Origin: Branchiostoma floridae
Taxonomy: Eukaryota; Chordata; Leptocardii; Amphioxiformes; Branchiostomatidae
DNA length: 64,000 nucleotides
Assembly (NCBI RefSeq): GCF_000003815.2
Contig: NC_049990.1
Coordinates: 9,811,539 to 9,875,538 of the forward strand
Reading direction: 5' to 3'
Below, in pieces: positions 12,101 through 22,647 of this stretch; within the stretch, counting starts at the first letter, position 1; each line of letters starts with the position of its first letter. The translations under genes were made by a program, and so were the position numbers. The notes beneath the pieces are model-generated. The model had not been told where the DNA came from. It ran no database searches and saw nothing but the letters and a program-made list of their open reading frames with translations.

Positions 12101-13024
12101 TGGATCACGGCACTCTGCCGGATCACGGCACTCTGCCGGATCATGGCACTGTGTCGGATCACTGCAGCCCTCCGGATGACGGCACTCCGCCGGATCATGG
12201 CACTTCGCCGGATCACGGCACTCCGCTGGATCATGGCATGCCTCCGGATCACATCACGTCACCGGATCACATCACGTCACCGGATCACGGCACTCCACCG
12301 GATTACGACAGGCCGCCGGACCATGGCACTCCGCCGGATCACGGTACTCCGCCAGATCACTCTGCCAGATCACGGTACTCTGCCGGATCACGGCACTGTG
12401 TTGGATCACGGCACTCTGCCGGATCACGGCACTCTGCCGGATCATGGCACTGTGTCGGATCACTGCAGCCCTCCGGATGACGGCACTCCGTCGGATCATG
12501 GCACTTCGCCGGATCACGGCACTCCGCTGGATCATGGCATGCCTCCGGATCACATCACGTCACCGGATCGCATCACGTCACCGGATCACGGCACTCCACC
12601 GGATTACGACAGGCCGCCGGACCATGGCACTCTGCCGGATCACGGCACTCCGCCGGATCACCGCAGGTCTCCGGATCACGGCACTCCGCTGGATTACAAC
12701 AGGCCGCCGGATCACGGCACTCTGCCAGATTACTGCACTCTGCCAGATCACGGCAGGCTGCCGGATCACGTCATGCCTTCGGATCACGGCACTCTGCCAG
12801 CACTACTAGTAGCTAGTCCAATCTGGTACTCAGGGAAGACAAATCCTAGTACTAGTAACGTACCTTAGATGTGGCCTGGTGACGGCTCCAGTCATAGCCT
12901 TGACTCCGCTGGCCTCACACACCCACATGCTCAGGTCCACGGCTAGAGTCTTCCCCTGCAGGGACTCCAGCGCACAGTGGGTCTTCACAGGGGCAAGGAT
13001 GGTCCACAGCTGCTGAACCCCCAT
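3106..13024 (-). CDS. GEN1: GEN1: XPG/FEN1-family Holliday-junction 5' flap endonuclease (11 exons)
   Basis: GEN1 cuts four-way junctions and 5' flaps as a nuclear structure-specific nuclease. Coding exons: 12864-13024, 11710-11923, 11252-11341, 10676-10762, 9749-9933, 9103-9204, 6999-7035, 6727-6810, 6342-6478, 5714-5901 and 3106-5285. The sum is 3465 bases (1154 aa) and every intron is GT-AG with matching phase. The start is the MGV methionine, as in other XPG-family proteins, not an in-frame Met upstream. Metal ligands are visible: D30 in AVDLS, E143/E145 in GEAEA, D164/D166 in DDGD. The helix-two-turn-helix follows GCDY with KGVPGVGK. A chromodomain-like segment (VVKTRTRNG) starts at about residue 367. 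The long tail (about 430-1154) is low-complexity, contains five ~80-residue repeats and ends near LVERLKLRV, like the vertebrate tail. It is longer than human GEN1 (about 908 aa, from memory). Confidence 0.93.
3300..4520 (-). repeat. Five tandem ~80-codon repeats in the GEN1 tail
   Basis: Within the last GEN1 exon, about residues 684-1090 repeat a unit containing RIAPV-SKA, PQPVAGKTKQVKE, HTNKSK-DLKKKILQ and NPVSI-SSCATEAT. Five copies are readable. Copy 2 has lost the KKILQ segment and the last copy is the most diverged. The units are rich in K, S and T, with no predicted fold. I recall no such repeat in vertebrate GEN1. Confidence 0.9.
7120..8188 (-). mobile_element. 5'-truncated CR1/L2-like LINE fragment in GEN1 intron 6
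   Basis: On the minus strand, 7632-8183 encodes the second half of a reverse transcriptase ([28 protein letters not shown]), and 7287-7601 encodes the C-terminal region in another frame ([17 protein letters not shown]). It is the same family as the open LINE at 56611-59852 and shares the 3' end (TTTTAGCCCTTA on the plus strand). The break at about 8188 is a typical 5' truncation; a frameshift separates the two frames. The 3' end carries a TGTTGTTTAT tandem tail. It is not functional. Confidence 0.88.
8258..9043. mobile_element. 786-bp hAT5-like non-autonomous element in GEN1 intron 6
   Basis: It begins CAGGGCTCGAAATAC (8258-8272) and ends with the exact inverse (9029-9043). ACCCA flanks both sides (8253-8257 and 9044-9048), a 5-bp duplication. 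CAGGG termini with a 5-bp duplication fit the hAT5 group. Sub-terminal copies of ACTTGCAC occur in both orientations near both ends (8285-8340 and 8950-9015), like transposase-binding repeats. It holds three tandem copies of a 17-bp unit (ATGGATGTCTAACCTCC) at about 8780-8832. No transposase frame. Confidence 0.78.
10613..10652 (-). repeat. Possible decayed duplicate of part of GEN1 exon 4
   Basis: About 36 bases starting GTTCCTGCAAACAGTCC resemble the exon segment starting GTTCCTGTAGACAGTCC about 78 bases further right (about 10692-10728). The match is roughly three quarters. It may be a trace of a local tandem duplication or may be chance. Confidence 0.3.
11960..12805. repeat. 18-bp minisatellite with a ~301-bp higher-order duplication, GEN1 intron 1
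   Basis: The unit is GGATCACGGCACTCCGCC with variants (catg for cacg, tgt for ctc). It translates as PDHGTP repeats on the plus strand and as RSAVIR-type repeats on the minus strand, which creates long false open frames. A block of about 301 bp is repeated nearly exactly: the same unit order ending ...CTCCGGATGACGG occurs at about 12179 and again at about 12480. A shortened unit, CCAGATCACTCTG, marks the same place in both copies. Because 301 is not a multiple of 3, the frame shifts between copies. Confidence 0.92.
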
Positions 13025-13724
13025 GGCTGAAAACATGCCCAATAAAAACTTTTGTAGTCGTCCCGGAAAATAAAAGTAGGGGGGGGGGGGGGGGTAAGAG
13101 GCCAGATTTTATTTGATGATTCAACTTACTTTCAGATTTTATCTAAATTCCCCCACCCCCTTTTAACTTCATCCATGCGCCTCGACTCCCTTCTGATTTC
13201 ATCCAAGTTCAGTGTGTGTGTAACCTCTTTTTCTGTGTGCAACTGTCTGTTTTCAAAATATATATTTATTACATCACCCCACCCCCGTTACTATGATCTC
13301 AATAATATCTATAAAGTTATTAACATTCTGGGATCCAAGCATAATTTAAGCAACTATGATTGTTCACCTCATGATTGTGGGCATTTCAGGGAAGAAAAGT
13401 TTGAAAGGTTTGTAATTTGTAAGCGGCAACGATCATAACTAGCACAGTACCGGTAGTAGAATGTTATTTATCCAAGAAAATTCGGTAGTTCGGAGTCAAA
13501 ATCATACATTTGCATGTGATAAGATAATACATAGAACTCATAGAATATGCATGATGTCAGGGATAGCGTATATGAGTTGCAATAAGCAATGTAAACACCG
13601 TTTTAACCTTATTTATGTAGTGTTGACTTACCTAAGTTTGACGGCACGAAATCAAATTTCCCGGAAACCCAGCATGCATTGCGTAGTTGGTCTCCCACAG
13701 CAGTTTACGTCCGGCATCAATTTG
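13025..13724. promoter_or_regulatory. Upstream flank of GEN1
   Basis: This is the 5' side of GEN1, with a poly-G run at about 13079-13094. GEN1 (minus) and NTF2-like gene 1 (plus, start 15745) diverge from this interval, but most of it is taken up by the fold-back element at 13725-15130. No TATA box or defined site was recognised. Confidence 0.35.
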
Positions 13725-13760
13725 ACCATCATGCAGTGCAGTAGTCTCCACCAGACTCCG

Positions 13761-13928
13761 GATCGCTGGAAAAATCGTAGAAATGGAACAAATAAAGGAG
13801 TAAGCCGGCCAGAGGAATATAGCCGGCCAGGGAACAGCACGCGATCTACGGATCTAGGATCGCGAGCTGTTCCCTGGCCGGTTATATTCCTCTCTATTTG
13901 TTCCATTTCTACGATTTTCCAGCGATCG
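13761..13928. mobile_element. 168-bp hairpin MITE nested in the fold-back arm
   Basis: It begins GATCGCTGGAAAAATCGTAG and ends with the near inverse (CTACGATTTTCCAGCGATC). Arms of about 75 bp include CCGGCCAGGGAACAGC pairing with GCTGTTCCCTGGCCGG. The opposite arm of the host element reads GACCCCGATCGGGGTTCG without it, so it is an insertion at or near GATC. Confidence 0.7.
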
Positions 13929-14205
13929 GGGGGGGTTCGCTTAAAAGGCTGGGCTGTCTACCAGGCCAGGCTATCTGGCCTGTCTACCTGGCCTGACTAT
14001 CACGTCAGGCTACTAAGATCCCCCATTCATAGCCCCATCATATGGCACTCAGCCAAAGTAGCAGATTGACAGGCATAGCAATTGCTAATCTCCAACACTG
14101 CTAGTGACCCCAGGTTGGCCTGTCCACTGGCTGGACCCTTCGGGAATGTGTCTGGCCGAGGCCTTCATTGCAGCTTGTCAGGAACACATTCAAGTACTGT
14201 ACCAG

Positions 14206-14302
14206 TAGTCTGTGTAACACAAACTCCGCTGTCCAGGGCTCTAACTGGCCCCTCCCCGGCGGATGTTTGGCGGGCTGCTATAAGCGAGATTTAATCAGGC
14301 TA
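14206..14302. mobile_element. 97-bp MITE, TAGTCTG...CAGGCTA, 9-bp target duplication (copy 1)
   Basis: The element runs from TAGTCTGTGTAACAC to TTAATCAGGCTA and is flanked by CTGTACCAG at 14197-14205 and 14303-14311. The opposite arm of the host fold-back shows the uninterrupted target. A second copy with its own 9-bp duplication lies at 23023-23131. A 9-bp duplication suggests a Mutator-like superfamily. Confidence 0.85.
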
Positions 14303-14767
14303 CTGTACCAGTACTGTGTTGGATAAATGCTTTAGGGTGTTAGACCTAGAAGAGGTCCTGGGTTCAAATCTATATCTATTTAAATCTAAATCCTTTGACA
14401 TGTCACAAAATCTGTGCTGTTTACAGTATTTTCCCCACTCCAAAATGTACAAGGGGGTCGGAGAGATTATTGGCAGTTAGGAGAGGAATGGGCTCTGTCT
14501 TGGTCACAAAAATTGTACAGTGGATAACAATCTACAGCCTCAAAAAGGCTATGTGACTACCGAGATTGTATATGTCAACATGGCATACTAGCATAGAGAA
14601 CAAGGAGGTACATGTAATTATACCCCCCATGGTCAGTACAAGTTGCGCTTTACAGTGATTTATCAATTTTATGCTCTTCCTTCTTGTTGCACGAGCTGAG
14701 ATAGTTTCTGTTCTAGAAGATAGATATTCAATAAAGAAATAAATTTCTGTTGCTGGCAAGCCCATTC

Positions 14768-14771
14768 TTAC

Positions 14772-14806
<35 letters not shown>

Positions 14807-14850
14807 CACACATACACACATTCCCCTTCCCCCCAACATACACACACACA
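14768..14850. repeat. CA microsatellite
   Basis: An (AC)n run interrupted by a few A and C bases. It gives false cysteine/valine-rich frames on the minus strand. Confidence 0.9.
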
Positions 14851-15229
14851 GTACTGGTACTTGTGTTCCTGACAGCTGCAAGGAAGGCCTCCCAGACACA
14901 TTCCCAAGGGCCCAGCCAGTGGTGGACAGGCCAACCTTGTGTTGGAGATTAGCAATTGCTATGCCTGTCAATCAGCTATTTTGGCTGAGTGCCATATGAT
15001 GGGGCTATGAATGGGGGGATCTGAGTAGCCTGACGTGACAGCCAGGCCAGGTAGCCTGGCCTGGTAGACAGCTCAGCCTTTTAAGCGAACCCCGATCGGG
15101 GTCTGGTAGAGACTACAGTGCAGTGTCATCAAGAAGTTTTGTAAAGTTACATATGACAATTAAATTCATGATCAATTACGCCGAGCGACACTGCGAACTC
15201 ATTGCTATCTTGATACTATTGTCAATAAT

Positions 15230-17200
15230 TTCCCGCGACAAAGAAGGAAAAATGTCATAAAGTAGTTTTATCAAGAACACTTCGGTCAAGTTCACAGGGG
15301 TCCAAAGTCCGACTTGGTTTCAAACACTATGATTCGTAGGTGAAGGTAACGTTACAAAAAATACAAATCAGAAAGTTTGATAAGTTTTATATCTATCTAT
15401 TTTTCTTTATAACTTAAAACGATGTGTAACTGAAACTTTGTCATGTTGACCATAAAAAAATCTCCAAAGAAGAAAAAGAACCGGGCAAAAACTAATGAGC
15501 GCACGGATGTCATCCATAAAATTTACTTGCTGTGGAGAAACAGTGATGATGACGGTGCGACAGGTACTTTTAAGATTTTAAAGCCACCTGTTCTGTTTGG
15601 CAGACCAATGGACTTTGCACCCTGAGGTTACGGCGGGGTGTCATAGGTCAAAGTTTAAGCATTTTATTAGTGCGACAGGTTGGACCGAGTAGCCGTCAGC
15701 GGATAGTTACCAGTTGTCAGCTCAGTGCACCATTTCCCAACATTATGGCAGGTAAGAAGGTTACTGCATGTAGTTGAAAATGGCTGGTCTTTCTCAACAG
15801 TGCTGTGGCTCGACCACACCGAATCTGCGCTCGCCATATTAAGTTACATTGCAAGTATCCATAGCCAAAGTTATAAGTACCCATAGCCCGGAAGAACGGT
15901 TGATGCAGTGGGCGTGGCAGTCAGAAGGCCATTTAAGAATTTTACGTATTTTGACGTAAAAAAAAAAGAGATGTTGAGTGAATTTCACCTTTGGACCTTT
16001 ACATGAGAATTTCAACTCGTTCAGCCTCTTCATGTTCTTAGAGGTTTCCGATTGAGTCCGTTTGTTTTGTTGGTCTCTGCTAGTTTTCGACATTCCATGG
16101 TCAGCATGATTTATTGTTCTCACGGTACTGAAGTCTATGAAATACTATCACATTGTGTTGTCACAATCTGCCAACGTGTTTTATAGACATATACATAATT
16201 GATGGAAGTCACAGTATACAGTTACAAGGAAGATATGAAGGTTAAGGGTAGGTTATTTTAGGCTAAACTAATTCAGTACTAGGTGTGGCCCAAGGACACC
16301 AATGTCTCGGCAACATTTAGAGAGCTATTGAAAGAGAAAGAGTTTATGTGTACGGTGATGGCACACTCCTTCATCTACCACATTTATCTTTATGAAGATT
16401 GTGCAGCCAATAAAGTTTGATCCACTCAGTCCAACCGGGAAGAACCTATACTATTTTCGATAAGCCTAGTGGGACGAGGCGTAGCTCTCAGATCATCGGC
16501 TAAAAAGTGACAGGTCCCCATTTAACGTTCTATCTTGGGTTCTATCTTGGGTGCCTCCCTGAGTGAAGCAATGGAAGATAGGTACTTATTTTTGCCTGAG
16601 TGAAGATAAGGAATTTCTCAAGGACACAACATCGGGGGCCGGCTGGGGCATGTTTAATAGTGGCCTTTCTTTGTTTCTTTCTTCACGTGAACCCGAAATC
16701 TTTTGACTCTTGATTCACTCAAGAACTTGCGTTTGGCGTCACGCGATGTCGCATATCCATTCCGTACACGAACCTTAAGACATATGTACCCGTGCAAGTT
16801 GGGACGGGGCTTCATTGCCCCCAGGGGGATCTGTTCGAATAGGCTCCTTGGCCCAGAGCTCAAGTTGGCATTGACTACACTATGATATGGTAGTCAACAA
16901 AAGATAGGAATTCGACGCATGCGCACAAAGGCTCTTCAGGTGGCGTTCCCACGCGAAGTCGACATCGGTTGAATAGTTACGTGCACACCTGTTGGTCGTC
17001 GGTTTCTTGGATCTCAGAGTGGGTGCCTATGAGTGGTGTCCGCCCATCCCGGAGCGCACGTCGTGGAATTTGTACGGGCTATAACGTTATAAACAAAAGA
17101 TCGGCTGGGAGAAAAAGGATAATGCAGAACTGTGGTCGGCAAAACACTACTATTCAATACATGGCTCGTGGACTGCTAGCTAGCCTTCACGACCAGGCTA
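15230..17200. repeat. Segmental duplicate A (partner 22060-24245)
   Basis: Promoter, exon 1 and the first part of intron 1 of NTF2-like gene 1 match gene 2 in order. Examples are CAAAGTCCGACTTG (about 15304 and 22126), GTCAGCGGATAG, TCTATCTTGGG (about 16529 and 23632), and AAACAAAAGATCGGCTG (about 17091 and 24131). The two copies differ by indels and by the MITE at 23023. Confidence 0.8.
15641..15744 (+). promoter_or_regulatory. Conserved proximal promoter block, NTF2-like gene 1
   Basis: It contains TCATAGGTCAAAGTTTA, then GTCAGCGGATAGTTACCAG, then CAGTGCACC and finally CCCAACATT directly before the ATG. The same ordered motifs lie in front of the other four copies. AGGTCA is a nuclear-receptor half-site; its use here is only inferred. 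Confidence 0.6.
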
Positions 17201-20200
17201 ACTTGTCACTTCATTGAACACTATAGCTATATATATATTGTTTAGACGGACGAGTCCGATATATTGGTTATCGGACGAGTCTCGATCGCTTGCATTCCCT
17301 TTTTATGATACTTTATGACTCAGCGCAACCCATCTTTTTTCAAGTTAACATATGATCTGTTATTATGTTCTATCAATTTCATGATATCGGGTTACCCTCT
17401 TTTCTCCTCCGGGTCGCCGTACGGAAACTCAATAAAGATCAATCAATCAATCAATTCGTTACTAGTATTTGGCGAAGTTGATCATCGGCATTTGGCATCG
17501 TCAGTTCGCTTTTAGCCAAGGGCGACCGGTATATGGGGGTAGTGCTGAGAACAATATTCATGACAACAAGTACAACAAAACAAGTACCAAAAAAATTCAT
17601 GGGTCTTAGTGGCAAGTGTGCAGATGTTGACACAATGGCAGCACCAAATCTGTAGGTGTTTTTGGCACCTTTAGACAGATTAGCCGTGAGGCTCGGTGGG
17701 CGCCACTCCACTGTCATGGGGCATGGCGAGTAGCGAAGTCAGGACCTACTGATTCTGATTCCAACGCTCTAGCCGTTGAGCCACACAGACACCCCAAGTA
17801 CAAAACTAGAGTTCGGCGACCTCATACCTCCATGAAAATTTAAAGCTTTCGTAAATTTCATGCAATTGACTAAGACATTAACATAATGTATGCATGGTGT
17901 TGTTAATCATTGACTAGCGTTCACATGTTACAATTATAAAATTCCCATTATTAATCATAAAGAGGTTTTGCAATTTTTACATAAATTATGCAAATAAGTT
18001 CCTCATTACCATATTTGGTATCTGCTTATATTCCACCTATCATAATTAACATGTGTTACATGTATTGAGGTCCAGTTATTGAAAACAATGGAACTGTACA
18101 ATTTCCTCATTAATTATGCAAATTCAGTCATCATTTGCATAACATGTATATCATTATGAACATCTTTGCCTAAGCTACCTGCATGCCTAAAATGCAGGCA
18201 ATCCGTCGTTCCTTTCTGCAGTTATCCTCTTTGGAGTGTCTTGACAAAAACGCCCCTGCAGTTCTACAATTGAATGTTAGGGGACTGAAACTTGCCCCAC
18301 TTTGTCATGACGCTGAAAGCTATCTACCACCCAAATGTCACGACCATGTCACGTACGGGACAAGAGATACATTGAAAAAACTGCTATGATAGAATATTCT
18401 CATTAATTATGCAAATGTACTCCTATTTTGCATAATTAGTATTTTATCTTGTACAACATTGTCTAAGGTACCTACATACCAAAAAATCATGAAAATCCGT
18501 TATTCCCTTCTGGAGTTATCCTCGTCAGAAGTTTTTGACAAAAATGCCCCTGCTATCCCAAAACTAGACGCTAGGGGGCCCAAACTTATGTCATTTTTTC
18601 CTGAGCACAAGAGCTATCTAATACTTAAAAATCTTGACCATAGCATGTTCAGAACACCGAGATAGCAAAACCGGAAGTTGCGCTGCAGTACCAAGGTCAC
18701 ACACCAGGGGGCCCAAAATTGACCTTGACCTTCGTCTTCCCAACCCCTACCCACATACCAAATATCATCGTAGTCCATCAAGAGATTCTCAAGTTATGCT
18801 GACCACAATATGCGGACACACAGACAGACACACACACACACAGACACACACACAGACACACTCAAAACTATACCTCCATTTTTTCATGGAGGTAACAAGT
18901 ACAGTATATCTAGTACTAGTACCTCACTATCTCAGATATCGTAATCTTATTGTCATCATATGTGCATGTTACCTCATCTCCAGATCTGAAGAAACTGATT
19001 GAGGAACACAACGAGAAGTTTATGGCCTGCTTCAAGGCTAACGATATGAAGGGTCTGGCTAACCTGTACACGGAGGACTGCAAGATCATGCCGACAGGAT
19101 CGGACACTCTGTTTGGCCGAGAGGGTGAGGATTTTGTCAAATTATGGACCCATTGTTATCGATAGCTATTCAATGAAGTCCTGATTTCAACTAGAGTTCG
19201 GCGACCTCATACCTCCATGAAAATTTAGAGCTTTCGTAAATTTCATGCAATTGACTAACACATTAACATAATTTATGCATCGTATTGTTCATCATTGACT
19301 AACGTACACATGTCACAATTATAAAATTCCCATTATTAATCATAAAGCGTTTCTGCAATTTTTACATAAATTATGCAAATAAGTTCCTCATTACCATATT
19401 TGGTATCTGCTTATATTCCACCTATCATAATTAACATGTGTTACATTTATTGAAGTCCAGTTATTGAAAACAATGGAATTATACAATTTCCTCATTAATT
19501 ATGCAAATTAAGTCCTCATTTGCATAAAATGTATATCATTATGAACATCTTTGCCTAAGGTACCCGCATGCCTAATATGATGCCAATCCGTCAATCCTTT
19601 CTGCAGTTATCCTCTTTAGAATGTCTTGACAAAAACGCCCCTGCAGTTCCGAAATTAAATGTTAGGGGGCTGAAACCTGCCCCACTTTGTCATGACACTG
19701 CAAGCTATCTACCAGCCAAATGTCAAGACCATATCACATCCAGGACAAGAGATACATTGAAAAAACTGCCATGATATAATATCCTCATTAATTATGCAAA
19801 TGTACTCTTATTTTGCATAATTAGTATTTAATCTTGTACAACATTGTCTAAGGTACCTATATACCAAAAATCATGAAAATCCGTTGTTTCCTTCTTGAGT
19901 TATCCTCGTCAGAAGTTTTTGACAAAAATGCCCCTGCTATCCCAAAACTAGACGCTAGGGGGCCCAAACTTACGTAATTTTTTCCTGAGCACAAGAGCTA
20001 TCTAATACTTAAAAATCTTGACCATAGCATGTTCAGAACACCGAGATAGCAAAACCGGAAGTTGCGCTGCAGTACCAAGGCCACACACCAGGGGGCCCAA
20101 AATTGACCTTGACCTTCGTCTTCCCAACCCCTACCTACATACCAAATATCATCGTAGTCCATCAAGAGGTTCTCAAGTTATGCTGACCACAAATATGCGG

Positions 20201-21261
20201 ACACACAGACACACACACAGACACACACACACACAGACACACACACAGACATACTCAAAACTATACCTCCATTTTTTCATGGAGGTAATAAGAAAGGAAT
20301 ATCCATGTCTTTGCGTCTCTGTCTATGTCTCTCCTGTCTTTCCAGTGATCTGTTTGTCTCTAAATCTGTTTGACAATCTCTCTCTCTGTGTGCCAGTGTA
20401 GAGCATAGTGTTGTTTTTGTTTTTGTTGGTAAAGCTACTCGATGTTTATTACCTTTATTAAAAGTTCTGAACACGAAACAGCAGGCAAGTAAAGCATTCA
20501 TTTACTGTTAGTATCGCACACTGGTCTCTCTATCCAAGGAGCTTAAAAAATTGATTTTTAAGCTCCTTGATTTTTAAGCTCCTTGATTTTTAAGCTCCTT
20601 GCTCTATCTATCTACCAGTACATATTTCTTCTTTCGCGCCGGTATGACACATGCTCTTAACCAACGTTAACCAGCTATTCATCTATCAAATCTACCACGA
20701 TTTATTATTTTTTTACTGCCTGTAGGTCCAGAGAATGTATTTAAGGGTGCTTGGGAGGGCGGTGTGAGGGAAGTAGAGTTGAAAGTAGAGGAAGTTGGGC
20801 CGATGGGCAGTGACGTCATCTATGAGCGAAGCACCTACACTATGAAGACAGAGGACGGTAGTGTGGCTGACGTCGGCAAGTAAGTAAATATGTTATGATT
20901 GTTGGTCTTTATAAATTTTGCTTTTATTACATACGATGTGCCATATAGTATTGACCATCTATTCCAGTTAGGAAACATTATAAATTCCTGAATTATTACA
21001 ACAATTCAAATGAGATACTTGAACCAAGCCAAAATGCATTCTCCCATTTTGCAATCTAAAGTTAGGTACACCCAAACTCTGGTGCCCTCCTTTCTCTAAT
21101 TGTGATATTCATATTCTGTAGTTACGCTATGTTGAATATTGATATCAATGACACTCACTTTAGGTCGTTTCTCGAAATTTCACAGGTACGTTGTGATTTG
21201 GAAGAAAGTTGATGGAGACTGGTTCCTCTACATCGACATCTTCAACACAAACAAAGCCTGA
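15745..21261 (+). CDS. NTF2-like (SnoaL/DUF4440-type) protein, tandem copy 1
   Basis: Exons: 15745-15751, 18984-19124, 20726-20879 and 21186-21261; 378 bases, 125 aa. Exon 1 codes only ATGGCAG; every junction is GT-AG and in phase. The protein starts MADLKKLIEEHNEKFMACF, followed by KANDMKGLANLYTEDCKIMP (helix then strand), GREGPENVFKG, GSDVIYERSTYTM, DGSVADVGKYVVIWKK and DGDWFLYIDIFN. The order (N-terminal helix, Y-DD/ED-C, G-Y-V-I-W and W-F-D-I-F) is that of small SnoaL-like/DUF4440 members of the NTF2 fold. There is no signal peptide or membrane segment, so it is probably cytosolic. AATAAA lies at 21846-21851. No catalytic role can be assigned. Intron 1 holds a SINE and one rolling-circle-like element; intron 2 holds another. 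Confidence 0.82.
17588..17794 (-). mobile_element. tRNA-like SINE (~207 bp)
   Basis: On the minus strand the head reads GTGTGGCTCAACGGCTAGAG (an A-box-like segment) followed by GTAGGTCCTGACTTCG, and the 3' end is A/T-rich (AATTTTTTTGG). CAAGTAC occurs on both sides (17581-17587 and 17795-17801). The related intron of copy 4 (about 43985-44035) reads straight through from CAATATTCATGACA to the exon-2 flank without it, which supports an insertion. The B box is degenerate. Confidence 0.55.
17805..18894 (+). mobile_element. Rolling-circle-like (Helentron/HINE-type) element, copy A, 1090 bp
   Basis: It starts ACTAGAGTTCGGCGACC and ends in a hairpin TACCTCCAT-loop-ATGGAGGTA at 18872-18894, preceded by a CA/GACA microsatellite. 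The left end carries ACCTCCATGAAAA, complementary to the right hairpin arm. The flanks are A on each side with no duplication. The interior has paired ATTATGCAAAT/ATTTGCATAAT blocks and several degenerate ~280-bp repeats (GCTATCTACC, GACCAT). Non-coding. It is about nine tenths identical by eye to the copy at 19190-20287. Confidence 0.72.
19190..20287 (+). mobile_element. Rolling-circle-like element, copy B, 1098 bp, with an empty site in gene 2
   Basis: The ends are the same as in copy A. The left junction is TTTCA|ACTAGAGTTC and the right junction is CATGGAGGTA|ATAAGA. The matching intron of NTF2-like gene 2 (about 35450-35465) reads ATTTCAATAAGACAGG, the uninterrupted target. Insertion was therefore between two A bases with no target duplication. 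Confidence 0.8.
20540..20602. repeat. 16-bp tandem repeat, ~3.5 copies
   Basis: The unit ATTTTTAAGCTCCTTG is repeated in tandem in intron 2 of NTF2-like gene 1. Confidence 0.85.
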
Positions 21262-21861
21262 AGGTCTGCATTAACAACAGAAGAAGAAGACTAGAAAGAT
21301 AGTCACGGAAAATAGGTCAAAAATATCTAACCGGAAATCTTATACGCCAGAGTTGCGTTGCGCAACGATCTGAGTGTCACTTAAAATCCTTGAAAACCTT
21401 TGCCCAATCTGGAGACATTTTGTTAGTTAGAAAGGACAGGTAGCGCCTAAGCTTTCCTGTTTTGGTCAAAATCTGTACAGTTCAGTAATACGCTTTAGTT
21501 GTTAGGTGCTACTGGTTGTATCAGGAGGGAACTGGGGTCAAAGGTGAGGTTTCTTTCATAGATCGAGCTTTTCTCGGAGAATGACCTGAACAACCCCCTG
21601 TTTCTTTTAATGGTTATAAACTAGACCCAAGTGACGTTCTGTTGGAAAAGAATTTTTAAGATTGAAATATGGGTTAGTACTTTCTTAAGCCTTCATTCAG
21701 TGTTTTTTAACATGCTTTCCTATAGACAGCCCTAACTCCGATGTCTGCCCTTCAGAATGGCACGGCAGCTTTTGACGTTTTGTCAACGAGCCAAGTATCA
21801 TCAGTCTTGCAGACCTTCAAATGATATTGATAGAGATTTTGCCACAATAAATATCGGTATG

Positions 21862-22530
21862 CCAACAAAATATCAGACTCTGGTTTCATCTTGAATGACA
21901 TGTAATGCCTTTTAAGTCTAGTGTTATAATTAAAAATTAGGTAAATCAAACGTTGAATAGAGATGTTATAACGTGTAATCTATTCAAGAAAATTAATTTA
22001 TATCTTTCTTTCTTGTGGTATTTTACTTAGCCATTTCTTGCAACAAAAGAGAAAGAAATGTCATGAATTTAAAGGACATTTTAAAAGAGCTCTTTGCAAA
22101 TTGGGGAAGTTCATCAACGGGGGGTCAAAGTCCGACTTGCGTTTCAACTCTATGAATCGTGGAGGCAGGTACAAGATCAGAAAGTTGCATGTTTGATTAG
22201 TTTTATATCTATTGACTGATTAATCATATCTGAAAGCTATGTGTAACTGTAACAAGTTTAGCGTTATAACTTCACTGTTGTGACCTTAACTAATATGTAT
22301 GTAGGCAAAACAATGGTGGTGACGGTACAACTGGTAATTTCATTTTTAAAGCCGCCTGTTCTGTTTGAACAGACCTATGAACTAGACTCTTTCACCTGCT
22401 TCTCTGTGTGCAAATCAACGACCCCGTCACCGCCTCGAAAAGCTCCCCTCTCCCAACAACAACTTAACAAATGCCCACGAAGAAGTCGGTGAAGGAGGCT
22501 ATGAACCTCGCACCCTGAGGTTCCGGCGTC
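21862..22530. other. Spacer between NTF2-like genes 1 and 2
   Basis: It follows the gene 1 polyadenylation signal. From about 22060 it matches the region upstream of gene 1 (segmental duplicate). No gene seen. Confidence 0.5.
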
Positions 22531-22647
22531 ACAGGTCAAAGTTAAAGCACTCTGACTGCCACGTAAGTTGGACCAAGGACGTTAGCCGTCAGCGGATAGG
22601 TACCAGTTGCCCGCGCGGCAGTGCACTGCAATCCCAACATTATCATT
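22531..22647 (+). promoter_or_regulatory. Conserved proximal promoter block, NTF2-like gene 2
   Basis: ACAGGTCAAAGTTAAAGC, then GTCAGCGGATAGGTACCAG, CAGTGCAC and CCCAACATTATCATT immediately before ATGGCAG. Confidence 0.6.

Larger units (their letters stand above)
13725..15130. mobile_element. ~1.4-kb fold-back element with two nested MITEs
   Basis: The left arm (about 13725-14205, minus the nested hairpin) is matched inverted by about 14850-15130. For example TTCGCTTAAAAGGCTG near 13937 pairs with CAGCCTTTTAAGCGAA near 15075, and GCAATTGCTAATCTCC near 14080 pairs with its inverse near 14945. The outer parts (GTAGTCTCCACCAGAC against GTCTGGTAGAGACTAC) also pair. It contains the hairpin MITE at 13761-13928, the 97-bp MITE at 14206-14302 and a CA microsatellite at about 14768-14850. 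No coding capacity. Confidence 0.7.

Noticed and set aside
11960-12805. Repeat-spacer array resembling CRISPR
   Set aside because: The units are contiguous with no unique spacers, the repeat is 18 bp, and the genome is eukaryotic.
11931-12868. Long overlapping frames of PDHGTP / RHSAGS / VIRRSA repeats on both strands
   Set aside because: They are translations of the 18-bp minisatellite in a GEN1 intron; all frames stay open because the unit length is a multiple of three.
13022-13042. Upstream in-frame Met giving MGMFSAMGV as the GEN1 start
   Set aside because: XPG-family nucleases start MGV/MGI, with Gly2 next to the active site; the downstream Met fits.
14325-14375. tRNA gene or tRNA-derived SINE head (GGTTCAAATC box)
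   Set aside because: A B-box-like string is present, but there is no convincing A box or cloverleaf and no defined end.
17245-17290. Hammerhead-ribozyme-like stem around GGACGAGTCC
   Set aside because: The CTGATGA and GAAA core sequences are absent; it is only a short inverted/direct repeat.
18183-18800. Short frames repeated in the two ~1.1-kb elements (e.g. LSSLECLDKNAP)
   Set aside because: Repeated because the DNA element is repeated; frames are short, interrupted and differ between copies.
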